Shown: positions 18,753-28,129, counted from the first letter of the stretch. The stretch is DNA of 64,000 nt from Gillisella terrae (GCF_004801395.1 NZ_SSOA01000003.1:248001-312000), one strand, 5' to 3'. The notes: a model not told the origin generated them from the sequence alone. Numbers and translations: made by a program.

Positions 18753-19721
18753 TTATGACTGTTCGGCGATGAAGCGGGCGCGATAATCGCTGGGGCTGAT
18801 GCCAATTTTCTGGCGAAAATGATGGCGCAGCGTGTGGGCTGTGCCGAAGCCACAGGCCTGCGCAATGCTCTCGATATCGGCCTGTTTTTGGCAGAGCAGG
18901 CGCTTGGCCTCAACAAGGCGCTCGTCAATAAGCCAGTTTCCGGGTGTCTGCCCGGTGGCTTCAGAAAAGCGCCGCAGAAAGGTGCGCAATCCCATGCGAC
19001 ATTCCAAGGCCATGCGCTCTACGCTCCAATCAGCGTTGAGGCTGGTGCGGATTGTTTCCAGCAGCGGCGCAATGGTTGCTCCCTCCCGGATCGCCACCGG
19101 ACGCTCCAGAAACTGAGCCTGTCCGCCATCACGATGGGCGGGAATCACCAGCCGACGTGCCACGGAATTGGCCGCCACGGCCCCAAAATCCTGCCGGACA
19201 ATATCGATCATCAGATCGATCCCCGCCGCGCTGCCCGCCGAGGTATAAATGCGGTTATGGGCGCGATAAAGCGAGGCATCATCCACCGTAATATCGGGAT
19301 GGGCCTGCCGTAATTTATCAGAGTAACGCCAATGGGTGGTGGCCGTGCCGCCCGACAACAGCCCGGTGGCCGCCAGCACAAAAGCCCCGGAGCAGATCGA
19401 GGCCAGCCGCGCTCCGCGCTGGTGGGCGGCGCGAAGCCGCTGACACAAGGCTTCCGGCACAGGCACATCGGCTCCCTTCCAGCCGGGAACAACAATCAGA
19501 TCGGCCTGTTCGATCAGTTCCGGGCCGCTATCGGCCATGATCACAAAGCCGCCATGCGCCCGCATCGGCCCTTCATCCACGGCGCAACTGGCAAAGCGAT
19601 ACCAGTTTGGCCCCATCTCTGGCCGGGGCAGGCCAAAAATCTCGGCAGTGATGCCGAATTCAAAGGTGCACAGCCCATCATACAGCAGGGCGACAACAAG
19701 AGGACCAGTCAGTTTTGTCAT
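18753..19721 (-). CDS. GlxA/FtrA-type transcriptional regulator (DJ-1/PfpI plus AraC HTH)
   Basis: The 322-residue product has an N-terminal DJ-1/PfpI amidotransferase-like domain (about 1-190) with the nucleophile-elbow-like segment ASICSGAFVLAATG. A C-terminal AraC-family domain (about 215-320) carries two helix-turn-helix units and the QKIGISPSDYRARF signature. Such proteins regulate amine, nitrogen or antibiotic-stress genes, but the effector here is unknown. It is divergent from a rhodanese gene, separated by about 80 bases, which suggests that the rhodanese is its target. The start was taken at 19721 by family alignment; an ATG at 19742 is possible. Confidence 0.85.
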   Translation of the reverse strand: MTKLTGPLVVALLYDGLCTFEFGITAEIFGLPRPEMGPNWYRFASCAVDEGPMRAHGGFVIMADSGPELIEQADLIVVPGWKGADVPVPEALCQRLRAAHQRGARLASICSGAFVLAATGLLSGGTATTHWRYSDKLRQAHPDITVDDASLYRAHNRIYTSAGSAAGIDLMIDIVRQDFGAVAANSVARRLVIPAHRDGGQAQFLERPVAIREGATIAPLLETIRTSLNADWSVERMALECRMGLRTFLRRFSEATGQTPGNWLIDERLVEAKRLLCQKQADIESIAQACGFGTAHTLRHHFRQKIGISPSDYRARFIAEQS

Positions 19722-19803
19722 GATTTGTACGTATATCGTCATTCATGACAATTGCAAAGCGGGCGTGTTTATTGCGAGAAAATGGGTGAAAGGAGAATAT
19801 CTC

Positions 19804-20205
19804 ATGACCTCATCTGTCACCGCAATTCCACCCGCCGATAGCGCTCTCGCCCGCGCCCATTTTGCCGCAGAGTTTACCTTTGAAACCGATTGCTGGGATG
19901 TGCATGATGCACTGGAAAAGGGCGCAGATTTCGTGCTGCTCGATGTCCGCAGCCCCGCGCTCTTTGCCAAGGGCCATATCCCGGGAGCCATAAATTTGCC
20001 GCACGGCAAAATCGTCCGCTCCAAAATGGCGGCATGGCCGGAAGAGACGATTTTCATCACCTATTGCGCCGGACCCCATTGCAATGGTGCCGCCCGTGGT
20101 GCGCTGCGCCTTGCCCAGCTCGACCGCCCCGTCAAAATCATGGCAGGCGGCATCACCGGCTGGCTGGATGAAGGGTTTGAACTTGCCACAGATGCTGCAC
20201 CATGA
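19804..20205 (+). CDS. Single-domain rhodanese-like sulfurtransferase
   Basis: The 133-residue cytoplasmic protein is a single rhodanese domain. LLDVRSPALFAKGHIPGAINLP is the CH2A signature. The likely active-site Cys88 lies in a CAGPHCNGA loop that also holds Cys93, an unusual second cysteine. Rhodaneses move sulfane sulfur from persulfides or thiosulfate to an acceptor. The start has an excellent AAGGAG site. It is divergent from a GlxA/FtrA-type regulator, with which it may form a regulator-target pair. A family 1 palindrome follows a few bases after the stop. Confidence 0.88.
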   Translation: MTSSVTAIPPADSALARAHFAAEFTFETDCWDVHDALEKGADFVLLDVRSPALFAKGHIPGAINLPHGKIVRSKMAAWPEETIFITYCAGPHCNGAARGALRLAQLDRPVKIMAGGITGWLDEGFELATDAAP

Positions 20206-20212
20206 ACGGCCT

Positions 20213-20320
20213 ACTGCATAATTCCTTAAATCGGAATCGATTTAAGGTGAAAATTATGCAGCAGATTAAAAGTGTTACAGCGTCCTTTGTGCGCCATATT
20301 TGGTGAGAGGCGCTGTAACT
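20213..20320 (+). repeat. Dispersed palindrome, family 1 (full copy)
   Basis: This is the best complete copy. Stem I pairs 20224-20233 (CCTTAAATCG) with 20238-20247 (CGATTTAAGG) inside an outer TGCATAATT/AATTATGCA pairing. A single-stranded AGATTAAAAGTG linker follows, then stem II pairs TTACAGCG (20275-20282) with CGCTGTAA (20311-20318). It lies just after the rhodanese stop. Confidence 0.85.
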
Positions 20321-20458
20321 GGCGGAGGTGATCCGCCAGCCCCTCGCTTGCAAAGGAATGCCCTTATAGCGGGAAATGACAAATGATAAGTGTCTTAAAT
20401 AGATGTTTAACGCTTCCCTCATATTCTCACGGCGACGTCACTCTTTGGGATCTGGTCC

Positions 20459-22252
20459 ATGCTTCGCTTGCCTTTTGTCAATTCGCTTGCCGCATCGCAT
20501 TACAACGCCATTTCGCGTTCTCATGCTATTGTCTGGTTCAGCCCAGATGGCACCGTGCAAGGTGCGAATGATAATTTCTGCAAAGTGATGGGCTATACTG
20601 CTCACGACATTGTTGGCAAACATCACCGGATGTTTGTCGAGAAGGCGGTGGTTGATACGCCTGAATATGGCATGTTCTGGCGTGATCTGGCAGCGGGCAA
20701 GGCCAATCGCGGTCAGTTCCGGCGCATCAGCAAGAGTGGCGATGACATCTGGATCGAAGCCTCTTATGATCCGATCGTCGAAAACGGCAAGGTTGTGGGT
20801 GTTGTCAAAATCGCAGCCGATATTACCACCACCAAGATTGCCTCACTGCACAATGAAAATATCCTGCGCGCCCTGGAGCGTTCTGTTGCGGTGATTGAGT
20901 TCGATCCCGAGGGCGTGGCGCTTGAGGTCAATTCGGCTTTTTGCAAGGCCATGGGCTACGAGCGCAACGAAATTCTGGGGCAAAAACATCGCATGTTCTG
21001 CGATGCGGATTATGTTCGCTCCCAAGACTATGAGGACTTTTGGAAGCGGCTGCGCGCCGGTGAATTTTTTGCCGATACCTATAAGCGCGTTGGAAAAGGC
21101 GGCAAAGAGGTCTGGATTCAGGCCACCTACAATCCCGTGTTTTCATCGCGCGGCGTGGTTTATCGCATTGTGAAATTCGCAACCGATGTGACCGAGCGCA
21201 TGAAGGCGGTGGGCATGTTGAGCGGCGCCATTGGTCAACTTGCCGATGGTAATCTCACCTCACAACTGGTTGTCGAGCTCGATCACTCGATGGAGAGCAC
21301 GCGAAAAGATTTCAACAGTGCCGTTGCCAAGCTGGACCGGGTGGTGGGAGAGATTGCCGGAGCCTCAAAGGAATTTGCGCTGACCGCCCGTGAATTGCTC
21401 GATAACTCTGGCTCAATTGCCAAGCGCACAGAACAACAGGCGGCAGCGTTGGAAGAGACAGCCGCAGCGTTGGAAGAGATCACCCAGACAGTCAATGATT
21501 CCAGCCGCCGGGCCTCTGAAGCCGGTGAACTTGTGCGGCAAACGCGCCAGTCGGCGGAAGAATCCGGCCGGGTTGTGTCTGATGCGGTTGCTGCCATGGG
21601 CCAAATCGAAAATTCTTCAACGGAAATTTCCTCGATTATCAGCGTTATCGACGAGATTGCCTTCCAGACCAATCTTTTGGCCCTGAATGCCGGTGTGGAA
21701 GCGGCGCGTGCAGGCGAGGCAGGCAAGGGCTTTGCTGTTGTGGCGCAGGAAGTGCGCGAACTGGCCCAGCGCTCGGCCAAGGCCGCCAAGGAAATCAAGG
21801 ATTTGATCACCACATCCTCCGCGCAAGTCAAGGCGGGAGTTGATCTCGTGGGACGGACCGGCACAGCCTTGAAGGAAATTGTCGGGCGCGTGCAGGAGAT
21901 TGACAGCAACGTATCAGCCATCGTTGAGGCCAGCCGCGAACAATCAATCGGAATCAAGGAAATCGGTCAGGCCATCACCCAGCTGGATCAAGGCACGCAG
22001 CAAAATGCGGCCAGCGTGGAAGAACAAAATGCCGCGAGCCACCAGCTCTCGGACCGCGCAGAAACCCTCGCAACCCTGATCGGCCAGTTCCGAACCTCCG
22101 GCTCCCACACATCCGCCGCCCCCGTCCGCACCCAGCCACAACCAGCCTACAACACCAAACCCGCAACACCCGCCCCGGCTCCCCGCCAAGCGGTGCCTGC
22201 GAAGAAAATGGTGGCAGGTGGCAACAGTGGCGCGAGTTGGGAAGAGTTTTGA
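20459..22252 (+). CDS. Soluble PAS-PAS chemoreceptor with CheR-tether-like tail
   Basis: The 597-residue product has no membrane span. Two PAS domains with PAC motifs occupy about 10-125 and 130-250; they could bind flavin, haem or small ligands. A HAMP-like linker and the signalling domain (about 290-560, tip [20 protein letters not shown]) follow, and then a Pro/Ala-rich flexible tail ending in ASWEEF. The last residues match the WxxF docking pentapeptide that recruits CheR and CheB. The tail plus the pentapeptide suggests that this receptor supplies the methylation enzymes to neighbours that lack the motif. It is cytoplasmic, so it probably senses metabolic or redox state, as in Aer-like energy taxis. 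Confidence 0.9.
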   Translation: MLRLPFVNSLAASHYNAISRSHAIVWFSPDGTVQGANDNFCKVMGYTAHDIVGKHHRMFVEKAVVDTPEYGMFWRDLAAGKANRGQFRRISKSGDDIWIEASYDPIVENGKVVGVVKIAADITTTKIASLHNENILRALERSVAVIEFDPEGVALEVNSAFCKAMGYERNEILGQKHRMFCDADYVRSQDYEDFWKRLRAGEFFADTYKRVGKGGKEVWIQATYNPVFSSRGVVYRIVKFATDVTERMKAVGMLSGAIGQLADGNLTSQLVVELDHSMESTRKDFNSAVAKLDRVVGEIAGASKEFALTARELLDNSGSIAKRTEQQAAALEETAAALEEITQTVNDSSRRASEAGELVRQTRQSAEESGRVVSDAVAAMGQIENSSTEISSIISVIDEIAFQTNLLALNAGVEAARAGEAGKGFAVVAQEVRELAQRSAKAAKEIKDLITTSSAQVKAGVDLVGRTGTALKEIVGRVQEIDSNVSAIVEASREQSIGIKEIGQAITQLDQGTQQNAASVEEQNAASHQLSDRAETLATLIGQFRTSGSHTSAAPVRTQPQPAYNTKPATPAPAPRQAVPAKKMVAGGNSGASWEEF

Positions 22253-22272
22253 TTGATCGTTTGCGGCCTTTG

Positions 22273-22311
22273 CCCTCTGGAGTGATCCACCGGATCTCTC
22301 CAGAGGGTTTG
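22273..22311 (+). terminator. Hairpin terminator after the PAS chemoreceptor gene
   Basis: A ten-base perfect stem (22273-22282 with 22298-22307) has an inner ATCC/GGAT pairing and is followed by TTTG. It starts 20 bases after the stop codon. Confidence 0.75.
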
Positions 22312-22443
22312 TCGTAATGTCATCTCGTCTGTTTGGAATCGGGGTGCCAACCGGCTTTGTTAGGGAGTTGGTGGTGTCGGGTGGTCGAAAGTAAGCTTCA
22401 CCGTGACGTGATATTGTCCGATACGGGCGTTCCTATCTGCCGT

Positions 22444-22575
22444 TCACTCCCCCCTCTGTCCTGCCGGACATCCCCAACATCGGAAATCTCTAGCTATCCA
22501 ATGTATATGGGCTGGTGCTCCCGTCCGATCTCCACACCTGTGGGGGAGTTGCCCGGCAGGGCAGGAGGGGGGTGA
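22444..22575. repeat. Dispersed palindrome, family 3 (long copy)
   Basis: The outer arms TCACTCCCCCCTCTG... and ...GGAGGGGGGTGA match the compact copy at 11617. The TCCTGCCGGACAT and TGCCCGGCAGGGCA segments also correspond. Here about 70 extra bases, including an AT-rich stretch, sit between the arms. The rest of the 22312-22608 gap shows no gene. Confidence 0.65.
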
Positions 22576-22608
22576 TTTGGTCAAATGGTTTTGTGTCGGA
22601 TTTTCTTT

Positions 22609-23205
22609 TCACTTCTCCATTAGCCTAAACCAATCCCGTACAGTTAATCTCAGTCGGACCTCTTCGTCTTCTGCAAGAGGGCAGCAGTGAGCAATTGGAT
22701 TTCGTAGGGCATTGAGACTGGCAAAAACTTTCTCTATCGCCTTCTTGCTGTTGAAAATGGACCCAAATATACTCCAATTCGAGGTGATTATTACTGATAG
22801 TTCGCCAAACGTTGTGTAATCTAACGGCTCTTGAGAGCGTCGGCTAACTCCAGCATCCAGCTCTTTTTTGATGCGCAGGGTAACATCATTTCTTGTGGCT
22901 TCAGGTACTTTTTCGTTCCACCAGTCAGAAATTGATAAGTCTGCCTCAAAAGTTTCAGTTACCAGACGGCGTATCGAGGTCTCCAAGCTATAAAAAATCT
23001 CATAATGTTTAGACATCCTAGCGCCTTCTGCGCGAAGATCAGCGTCGAGTTGAGGGTAGTATTCGTTTTCGACATTTTCTGTAATTTTAGGAAGGTGTCC
23101 AATTTCGATGTCAAATTTTTTTTCGATGGAGGACAAGTCTTCGGCAATCATCTGATTTGTCATGCCAAACGACTTGATTTTATCTAACGCTTCTCTATTC
23201 GCCAT
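22609..23205 (-). CDS. Swt1-like HEPN-domain protein, putative RNase toxin
   Basis: The 198-residue product is mostly helical. Its C-terminal part carries a HEPN-type RNase motif, R-N-P-I-A-H at 168-173 (the Rx4-6H pattern), in the context LNALRNPIAHCCPLAEDEE, which resembles Swt1-family HEPN domains. HEPN proteins with this motif are usually metal-independent RNases in toxin-antitoxin, abortive-infection or RNA-processing systems. The gene overlaps the upstream DUF5343 gene by 11 bases (23195-23205), so translation is coupled. Base composition is visibly richer in A/T than in the neighbours, which suggests acquisition. The RNase activity is inferred from the motif. It could instead be a non-toxic HEPN that only binds nucleic acid. 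Confidence 0.7.
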   Translation of the reverse strand: MANREALDKIKSFGMTNQMIAEDLSSIEKKFDIEIGHLPKITENVENEYYPQLDADLRAEGARMSKHYEIFYSLETSIRRLVTETFEADLSISDWWNEKVPEATRNDVTLRIKKELDAGVSRRSQEPLDYTTFGELSVIITSNWSIFGSIFNSKKAIEKVFASLNALRNPIAHCCPLAEDEEVRLRLTVRDWFRLMEK

Positions 23206-23821
23206 TTAGCAGGTGCTCTCGTAAGCTTCGGAAGATTGCATTGAACACGGCTTGGTCAGTGGTAGCTGGAAGATTTAGGTTTATTGTGTATGAGAGATTC
23301 AGTCCTAGGCTGCGATCTTGGGTTGGTGGTTGTGAGTATGGTGTATTAGAAAACGGTTCGGCCTCCTGAACCAGATCAGGAGATTTATGTGCGATATTGA
23401 AATCCGCAAAGATTTTTAGGTTTTTAAATGTCGCGACCGTCAACTTTGCGACAGGGCTATCAGCCGCAGCACCTGTGACTTGGCACACAAGTGATTGCAG
23501 ATCTATGTCGTTCATATCGTAACAATATTCGTTAACATCAAACATCTCACGGTAGCCCGCTTTAATTGCTTCCGCGATAGCTGCTCCAGCAGTTTTAGAG
23601 TTTCGAAATTTATGGTAGAGCGGCGATGGTGACCCGTCTGAATTCACCAATCCGATTTTTTTTAAAAATGGTGGGATTGCGGTACCTGTTCCGCCTTTAA
23701 TTTGAAGTTTTGTTTTAATGAACTCTTGTGTGACTCTTTCGGGAGTAGCAGCTGTTTTAATTTTTTCGAGTGCTATTTTGATTGAGCCTGGGCTGGCGAG
23801 GTACGGAAGGTTGGCAGCCAT
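23195..23821 (-). CDS. DUF5343 family protein, partner of the HEPN gene
   Basis: The 208-residue product matches the DUF5343 pattern. It has an N-terminal YLASPGSIKIALEKIKTAATPERVTQEFIKTKL segment, then GGTGTAIPPFLKKIGLVNSDGSPSPLY, which reads like a winged-helix unit, and a C-terminal TATFKNLKIFADF helix before a variable tail. The function of the family is unknown; the winged-helix-like part suggests DNA binding or protein contacts. AAGGAAG precedes the ATG at 23821. The last 11 bases are shared with the start of the HEPN gene. Inference: it is the regulator, antitoxin or sensor partner of that HEPN protein. The pair is alone, with unrelated genes on both sides. Confidence 0.8.
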   Translation of the reverse strand: MAANLPYLASPGSIKIALEKIKTAATPERVTQEFIKTKLQIKGGTGTAIPPFLKKIGLVNSDGSPSPLYHKFRNSKTAGAAIAEAIKAGYREMFDVNEYCYDMNDIDLQSLVCQVTGAAADSPVAKLTVATFKNLKIFADFNIAHKSPDLVQEAEPFSNTPYSQPPTQDRSLGLNLSYTINLNLPATTDQAVFNAIFRSLREHLLNGE

Positions 23822-24027
23822 AATACTAACTTCCTTTAGGTGGGACTGATGCACGTCTAGGCCGCATTAAGCCTCCCTTGAGTGTTTTATTCAAGTATCT
23901 CGCCGCCATGCAAATACTCAATATTTCTCAATCGAGATAACATTGATTCAATCATCATGATTTTCTCGTGCGTTTGCAATCGTGGGCTATAAAAATAGCT
24001 CCACATCGGAGGTTCTTTGCTCTTGCC

Positions 24028-24660
24028 TCAAGCTCGTCTCAGCCCAGCCAAATCACTCGCCTCAAGCGCCGTTAAATTGGCCTCAATCTTTTCAACGGGC
24101 CAATCCCACCACGCTAGGGCCAGAAGCTCGGCAATCACCTCGTCCGGGTATCGCATCCGGATCAAACGGGCAGGATTTCCACCCACCACCGTGTAAGCTG
24201 GTACATCGCGAGCAACCACCGCGTTGGCACCGATGATGGCTCCATGGCCAATGGTGACGCCGGGCATGATGGCGGCGTTGTGGCCGATCCAGACATCGTG
24301 GCCGACCACCGTGTCTTTCACAGGCAAGTCTTTGTAACCAAACGTCTCTGGCTTGAAAATGCGAAAGGGATAGGTGGTGAAACCGCTCATCGGGTGGTTG
24401 GCGGAACTGGTGATGAAATAGCAGCCCCTGGCAATCTGGGCGAATTTGCCGATGATCAGCCGTTCGCGGCAGCCATGGCCCAGATAGGGTGCAAGGATTT
24501 GCGCGGTGTCTTCTAATTTGCCGGAATGGGTAAAGTAGCTGAACTCACCAATCTCCATGCGGGGATGATCGATGACATTCTTGAGATACACCGTATCGCG
24601 ATAGATCGTGCCGTCAGGCAGCGTGATGGGATGGATCGCAGTCGCGTCGAGAAGGGGCAT
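24028..24660 (-). CDS. CatB/XAT-type hexapeptide-repeat acetyltransferase
   Basis: The ~210-residue product is a left-handed beta-helix acyltransferase. Hexapeptide repeats run through its second half ([32 protein letters not shown]), and the [12 protein letters not shown] segment is typical of xenobiotic acetyltransferases. A conserved catalytic-type His lies in [10 protein letters not shown]. Family members acetylate chloramphenicol or streptogramins, but most chromosomal ones have unknown substrates, so a resistance role is not claimed. I chose the ATG at 24660, where an AGG lies seven bases upstream and the N-terminus matches the family. An ATG at 24741 would add 27 unlikely residues. Confidence 0.82.
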   Translation of the reverse strand: MPLLDATAIHPITLPDGTIYRDTVYLKNVIDHPRMEIGEFSYFTHSGKLEDTAQILAPYLGHGCRERLIIGKFAQIARGCYFITSSANHPMSGFTTYPFRIFKPETFGYKDLPVKDTVVGHDVWIGHNAAIMPGVTIGHGAIIGANAVVARDVPAYTVVGGNPARLIRMRYPDEVIAELLALAWWDWPVEKIEANLTALEASDLAGLRRA

Positions 24661-24785
24661 CCGAAAACCTGTTGCTGGAACTGCACAGATTTTGAGAATA
24701 CCGGACTTGGCTTCGAGCGCAACCATTTGTGGCGCAAACAAAAATAGCCCGGCCTCCCAGCCGGGCTATCCTCCCACGTCGCCCC

Positions 24786-25046
24786 TCAGGCTGCCTTAAC
24801 ACCTTCCGCCGCAATCCCTTGCGTCACCACAACGGGGATCAACAAATCCCCCCAGTTGCCGTCGCCGCCGTGGTGGCGGGCGGAGCGGACGAGTTCCACG
24901 GAAACGCCAGCTTCAACCGCTTTCATCACGGAATGGTTCAGCCGGTGCAGGTCATTGGCCAGCATGCGGATCATGGCTTGTTGATCGGCGCTCATGCTGG
25001 TGGCTTGCTCTTCGGCACGTTCTTTAACGCGGGTCTGTGGGGTCAT
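24786..25046 (-). CDS. Small soluble protein downstream of aceA
   Basis: An 86-residue polar protein with a basic, Glu/Arg-rich N-terminus, a central segment ANDLHRLNHSVMKAVEAG predicted helical, and a short C-terminal hydrophobic strand (LLIPVVVTQGIA). A perfect AGAGGAGAAAG site precedes the ATG. No family is recognised. It is 141 bases after aceA on the same strand, with a hairpin in between, so it may be part of an aceA transcript. Function unknown. Confidence 0.65.
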   Translation of the reverse strand: MTPQTRVKERAEEQATSMSADQQAMIRMLANDLHRLNHSVMKAVEAGVSVELVRSARHHGGDGNWGDLLIPVVVTQGIAAEGVKAA

Positions 25047-25085
25047 GGTCTTTCTCCTCTTATCTTGGGGGTTCTTGAAGGGGTA

Positions 25086-25105
25086 CCCTCCCGTTATCGG
25101 GAGGG
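25086..25105 (-). terminator. Hairpin between aceA and the small gene
   Basis: A perfect eight-base stem (CCCTCCCG with CGGGAGGG) closes a TTAT loop. No U-tract follows on the minus strand, so it may attenuate or protect the aceA message rather than fully terminate it. Confidence 0.5.
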
Positions 25106-25187
25106 GATTGCTTTGAGCGCGGCCATCAGGTGCGGCTGAAGGCTGTATGCGGCGGTGGAACTGAAGATCAGCGCAAGCGCCCAAAAC

Positions 25188-26477
25188 TCATTCAGCAGCA
25201 GGGCGGAACTGGTCATGTTCGGTCGATTCCTTCATGGCCGTGGTGGAAGACTTGCCGCCCGAGATTGCCATGGAGACGGCATCGAAATAGCCGGTGCCAA
25301 CCTCGCGCTGGTGTTTGGTGGCGGTGTAGCCATTGGCTTCCGATGCAAATTCGGCCTCTTGCAGCTCGGAGTAAGCGGCCATCTGCCGGTCTTTATAGCC
25401 CCGTGCCAGTTCAAACATGCCGTGGTTGAGCTGATGAAAGCCCGCCAGCGTGATAAACTGGAATTTATAGCCCATCGCACCCAGCTCGCGCTGGTATTTG
25501 GCAATGGTTGCGTCATCGAGGTTCTTTTTCCAGTTGAACGACGGTGAGCAATTGTAAGCCAGCTTCTTACCCGGATGCACCTTATGCACGGCTTCGGCAA
25601 ACTTGCGGGCCTGTTCCAGATCGGGCTTGGAGGTTTCCATCCAGATCATGTCGCAATAGGGCGCGTAAGCAATGGCGCGGGCAATGCAAGGCTCAATGCC
25701 GTTTTTGACCTGATAAAAGCCCTCTGTGGTGCGGCCTGCATTGTAATCGACAAAAGGCTGATCGCGCTCGTCAATATCTGAGGTCAACAGTTTTGCCGCT
25801 TCAGCATCGGTGCGGGCAATGATTAGCGTCGGTGTGCCCATCACGTCGGCGGCAAGACGAGCCGCACTCAGGTTGCGGATGTGGGCTGCCGTCGGGATCA
25901 AAACCTTGCCGCCCAGATGGCCGCATTTCTTTTCAGACGCCAGCTGGTCCTCATAGTGTACGCCCGCTGCACCCGCTTCAATGAAGGCCTTCATGATTTC
26001 GAAAGCGTTCAAGGGGCCGCCAAAACCGGCTTCAGCATCGGCTACAATTGGTGCAAACCAGGTGTCAACGGAAAGGCCCTTGCCTTCCTGCGTTTCAATC
26101 TGGTCGGCGCGCTGCAAGGTCTTGTTGATGCGCTTTGCCAGCTCCGGCGCGGCATTGGCCGGGTAGAGCGATTGGTCGGGATACATAGACGATGCCGTGT
26201 TGGCATCGGCAGCCACCTGCCAGCCAGAAAGGTAGATGGCCTTGAGGCCAGCGCGTACCATCTGCATGGCCTGATTGCCGGAGAGCGCGCCCAGCGCGTT
26301 GACGAAGCCATCTTCATTGATCAACTGCCACAGGCGGTTGGCTCCCATTTCGGCCAGCGTATAACGGATTTCCACAGAGCCGCGCAGGCGCTTGACATCC
26401 TCCGCCGTGTAATTGCGCTCAATGCCGTCAAAACGGCCCTTGGGGGCGGTGGGGATGATGTTGTAAAAATCAGTCAT
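25188..26477 (-). CDS. aceA: Isocitrate lyase
   Basis: The 429-residue product splits isocitrate into glyoxylate and succinate, the first step of the glyoxylate bypass that allows growth on acetate and fatty acids. The active-site KKCGH motif is at 183-187, with the catalytic Cys185. The [18 protein letters not shown] and [11 protein letters not shown] segments are also intact. Length is normal. The start at 26477 has AGGAGGA upstream. It is divergent from a RamB-like regulator gene, with a 242-base region holding repeated TGTAAA motifs. Malate synthase is not in this window. Confidence 0.97.
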   Translation of the reverse strand: MTDFYNIIPTAPKGRFDGIERNYTAEDVKRLRGSVEIRYTLAEMGANRLWQLINEDGFVNALGALSGNQAMQMVRAGLKAIYLSGWQVAADANTASSMYPDQSLYPANAAPELAKRINKTLQRADQIETQEGKGLSVDTWFAPIVADAEAGFGGPLNAFEIMKAFIEAGAAGVHYEDQLASEKKCGHLGGKVLIPTAAHIRNLSAARLAADVMGTPTLIIARTDAEAAKLLTSDIDERDQPFVDYNAGRTTEGFYQVKNGIEPCIARAIAYAPYCDMIWMETSKPDLEQARKFAEAVHKVHPGKKLAYNCSPSFNWKKNLDDATIAKYQRELGAMGYKFQFITLAGFHQLNHGMFELARGYKDRQMAAYSELQEAEFASEANGYTATKHQREVGTGYFDAVSMAISGGKSSTTAMKESTEHDQFRPAAE

Positions 26478-26556
26478 AGTCCTATCCTCCTGGGTATCAT
26501 GGTCTGGCGGCATCGGTGCTTTGCGCTGTGTAATGCCGTTTGCCTCTGTGACTTGT

Positions 26557-26669
26557 TTTACAATGCACCGCGAAAAACCGAAAGAAAAATGCGCAATTGC
26601 GGCCTTTGAAAGAGGTTAGGGTGTCTTGTCTTTCACAAAGAGACGATGTAAATTTGTAAAAATTGTAAA
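26557..26669. promoter_or_regulatory. Candidate operators for the RamB-like regulator of aceA
   Basis: The aceA/regulator gap holds TGTAAA at 26647-26652, 26655-26660 and 26664-26669, spaced eight and nine bases apart. An inverted TTTACA lies at 26557-26562. RamB in Corynebacterium binds TTTGCAAA-like sites near aceA. The match in style and place is suggestive, but binding is inferred. Confidence 0.45.
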
Positions 26670-26719
26670 TGTGTGGATGTCGTCGTTAGAAATGGTGTCC
26701 TGTCAATTTTTGTGGGGGC

Positions 26720-28129
26720 ATGATGGTTGAGCATAAGATTTTTGCCGGTCCCAAGGTGCGCCGCATCCGCAATGGTCTGGGTGTTACCCAGACGGCCATG
26801 GCCGAAGCGCTGGGCATTTCGCCGTCCTACCTCAACCTGATAGAGCGCAATCAGCGGCCTCTCACCGTGCAGCTTTTGCTCAAATTGTCGTCTGTGTACA
26901 AAGTGGATCTGGAAGAGCTGCAAAGCGATGGTGCCGGGGCTGCCCCCCTGCGTGAGGTGTTTTCCGACCCGCTGCTGTCGGGCGAAATTCCCGGTGATCA
27001 GGAGTTGGTAGAGCTGGCGCAGGCCGCGCCCAATGCCGCAAGCGGGGTGGTGAAACTCTACCGGGCCTATCGCGAGCAAACCAAGCGCCTGTCTGAACTG
27101 GCCGAGCTTTTGGCGCGCGAGGGGCATCAAACGGCGCTGGCCGGTGCACGCCTGCCGATGGATGAGGTGCGCGATGTGCTGGAGGAGCGAGCCTTTCATT
27201 TTCCCGCCATTGAGGCCGCTGCGGAAGGGTTTTATGCAAATCTGGATGTGGGTGATGATCTCGAAGGGGCGTTGAAGGGATGGCTGCGCAAACAGCATGG
27301 CATTGTGGTGCGGGCGCTGCCGGTGCATGTCATGCCCAATTTGCGCAGGCGCTATGATCGCCATTCGATGCGCCTGTTTTTGTCTGAGCGCCTGTCGCCG
27401 TTTGATCACCTGCGCGAGGTGGCCATGGAGGTCTGTCTGCTGGCCTTTGCCGATGATATTCGTTTGGAGCTTGATGCCCTGCCGCTGACCTCAAGCGAAG
27501 CCAAGCGGATTGCCCGGTTTGAACTGGCGCGCTATGCGGCACATGCGCTGATGATGCCCTATGGTACGTTTTTGGCAGCCGCCCAGCGGGCGCGCTATGA
27601 TATTGATGTGCTGCGCTCGCGTTTTCGCGTGTCATTCGAGCAAGCGGCAGCGCGGCTGGTGAGCCTGCAAAGACCCGGCAGCGTCGGCATCAGTTTTTTC
27701 ATGATGGAGATTGATCACGCGGGCAATATCATTCGAAGGGCTGGCGGGCAGGGTTTTCCCAAGTCCAGCTTTGGTGGGCAATGTCCGCGGCTCAACATTC
27801 ACGCCACCTTTGCCCAGCCGGGGCAAATTCTGGTGGAGCCGGTGGTGATGCCGGATGGGGCGGCTTTTCTCACCCTTTCGCGCACATTGGAGGGGCCGCA
27901 AGGGGCATTTCAGGAGCGGTTGCGGCGCACGGCGGTGCTGTTGGGCTGCGATTTGGCCTTGGCCAGTGACATTGTCTATCGGGAAAGCCTGCCGAGATCG
28001 GTGGAGATTGGCCCTGCCTGCCGTCTTTGCGAGCGTCAAGGCTGTCTTTCGCGCGCAGAAGCGCCGGTAACGCGCCCATTGGGCCTGGATGAAATGACGG
28101 CTGGCCTCAGCGCTTTTGATTTTCAATAA
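26720..28129 (+). CDS. RamB-like short-chain fatty acyl regulator (XRE HTH plus IrrE-like domain)
   Basis: The ~469-residue product starts with an XRE-type helix-turn-helix (about 10-65, TQTAMAEALGISPSYLNLIERNQRPL). A central region follows, then a peptidase-like (IrrE/ImmA-type) fold and a C-terminal DUF2083 domain with a Cys-rich ACRLCERQGC cluster. This architecture is that of ScfR/RamB regulators, which control glyoxylate-cycle and acetate or propionate genes. Divergence from aceA makes aceA the obvious target. Two adjacent ATGs (26720, 26723) can serve as start. The four-cysteine cluster near the C-terminus may bind metal. Confidence 0.88.
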   Translation: MMVEHKIFAGPKVRRIRNGLGVTQTAMAEALGISPSYLNLIERNQRPLTVQLLLKLSSVYKVDLEELQSDGAGAAPLREVFSDPLLSGEIPGDQELVELAQAAPNAASGVVKLYRAYREQTKRLSELAELLAREGHQTALAGARLPMDEVRDVLEERAFHFPAIEAAAEGFYANLDVGDDLEGALKGWLRKQHGIVVRALPVHVMPNLRRRYDRHSMRLFLSERLSPFDHLREVAMEVCLLAFADDIRLELDALPLTSSEAKRIARFELARYAAHALMMPYGTFLAAAQRARYDIDVLRSRFRVSFEQAAARLVSLQRPGSVGISFFMMEIDHAGNIIRRAGGQGFPKSSFGGQCPRLNIHATFAQPGQILVEPVVMPDGAAFLTLSRTLEGPQGAFQERLRRTAVLLGCDLALASDIVYRESLPRSVEIGPACRLCERQGCLSRAEAPVTRPLGLDEMTAGLSAFDFQ

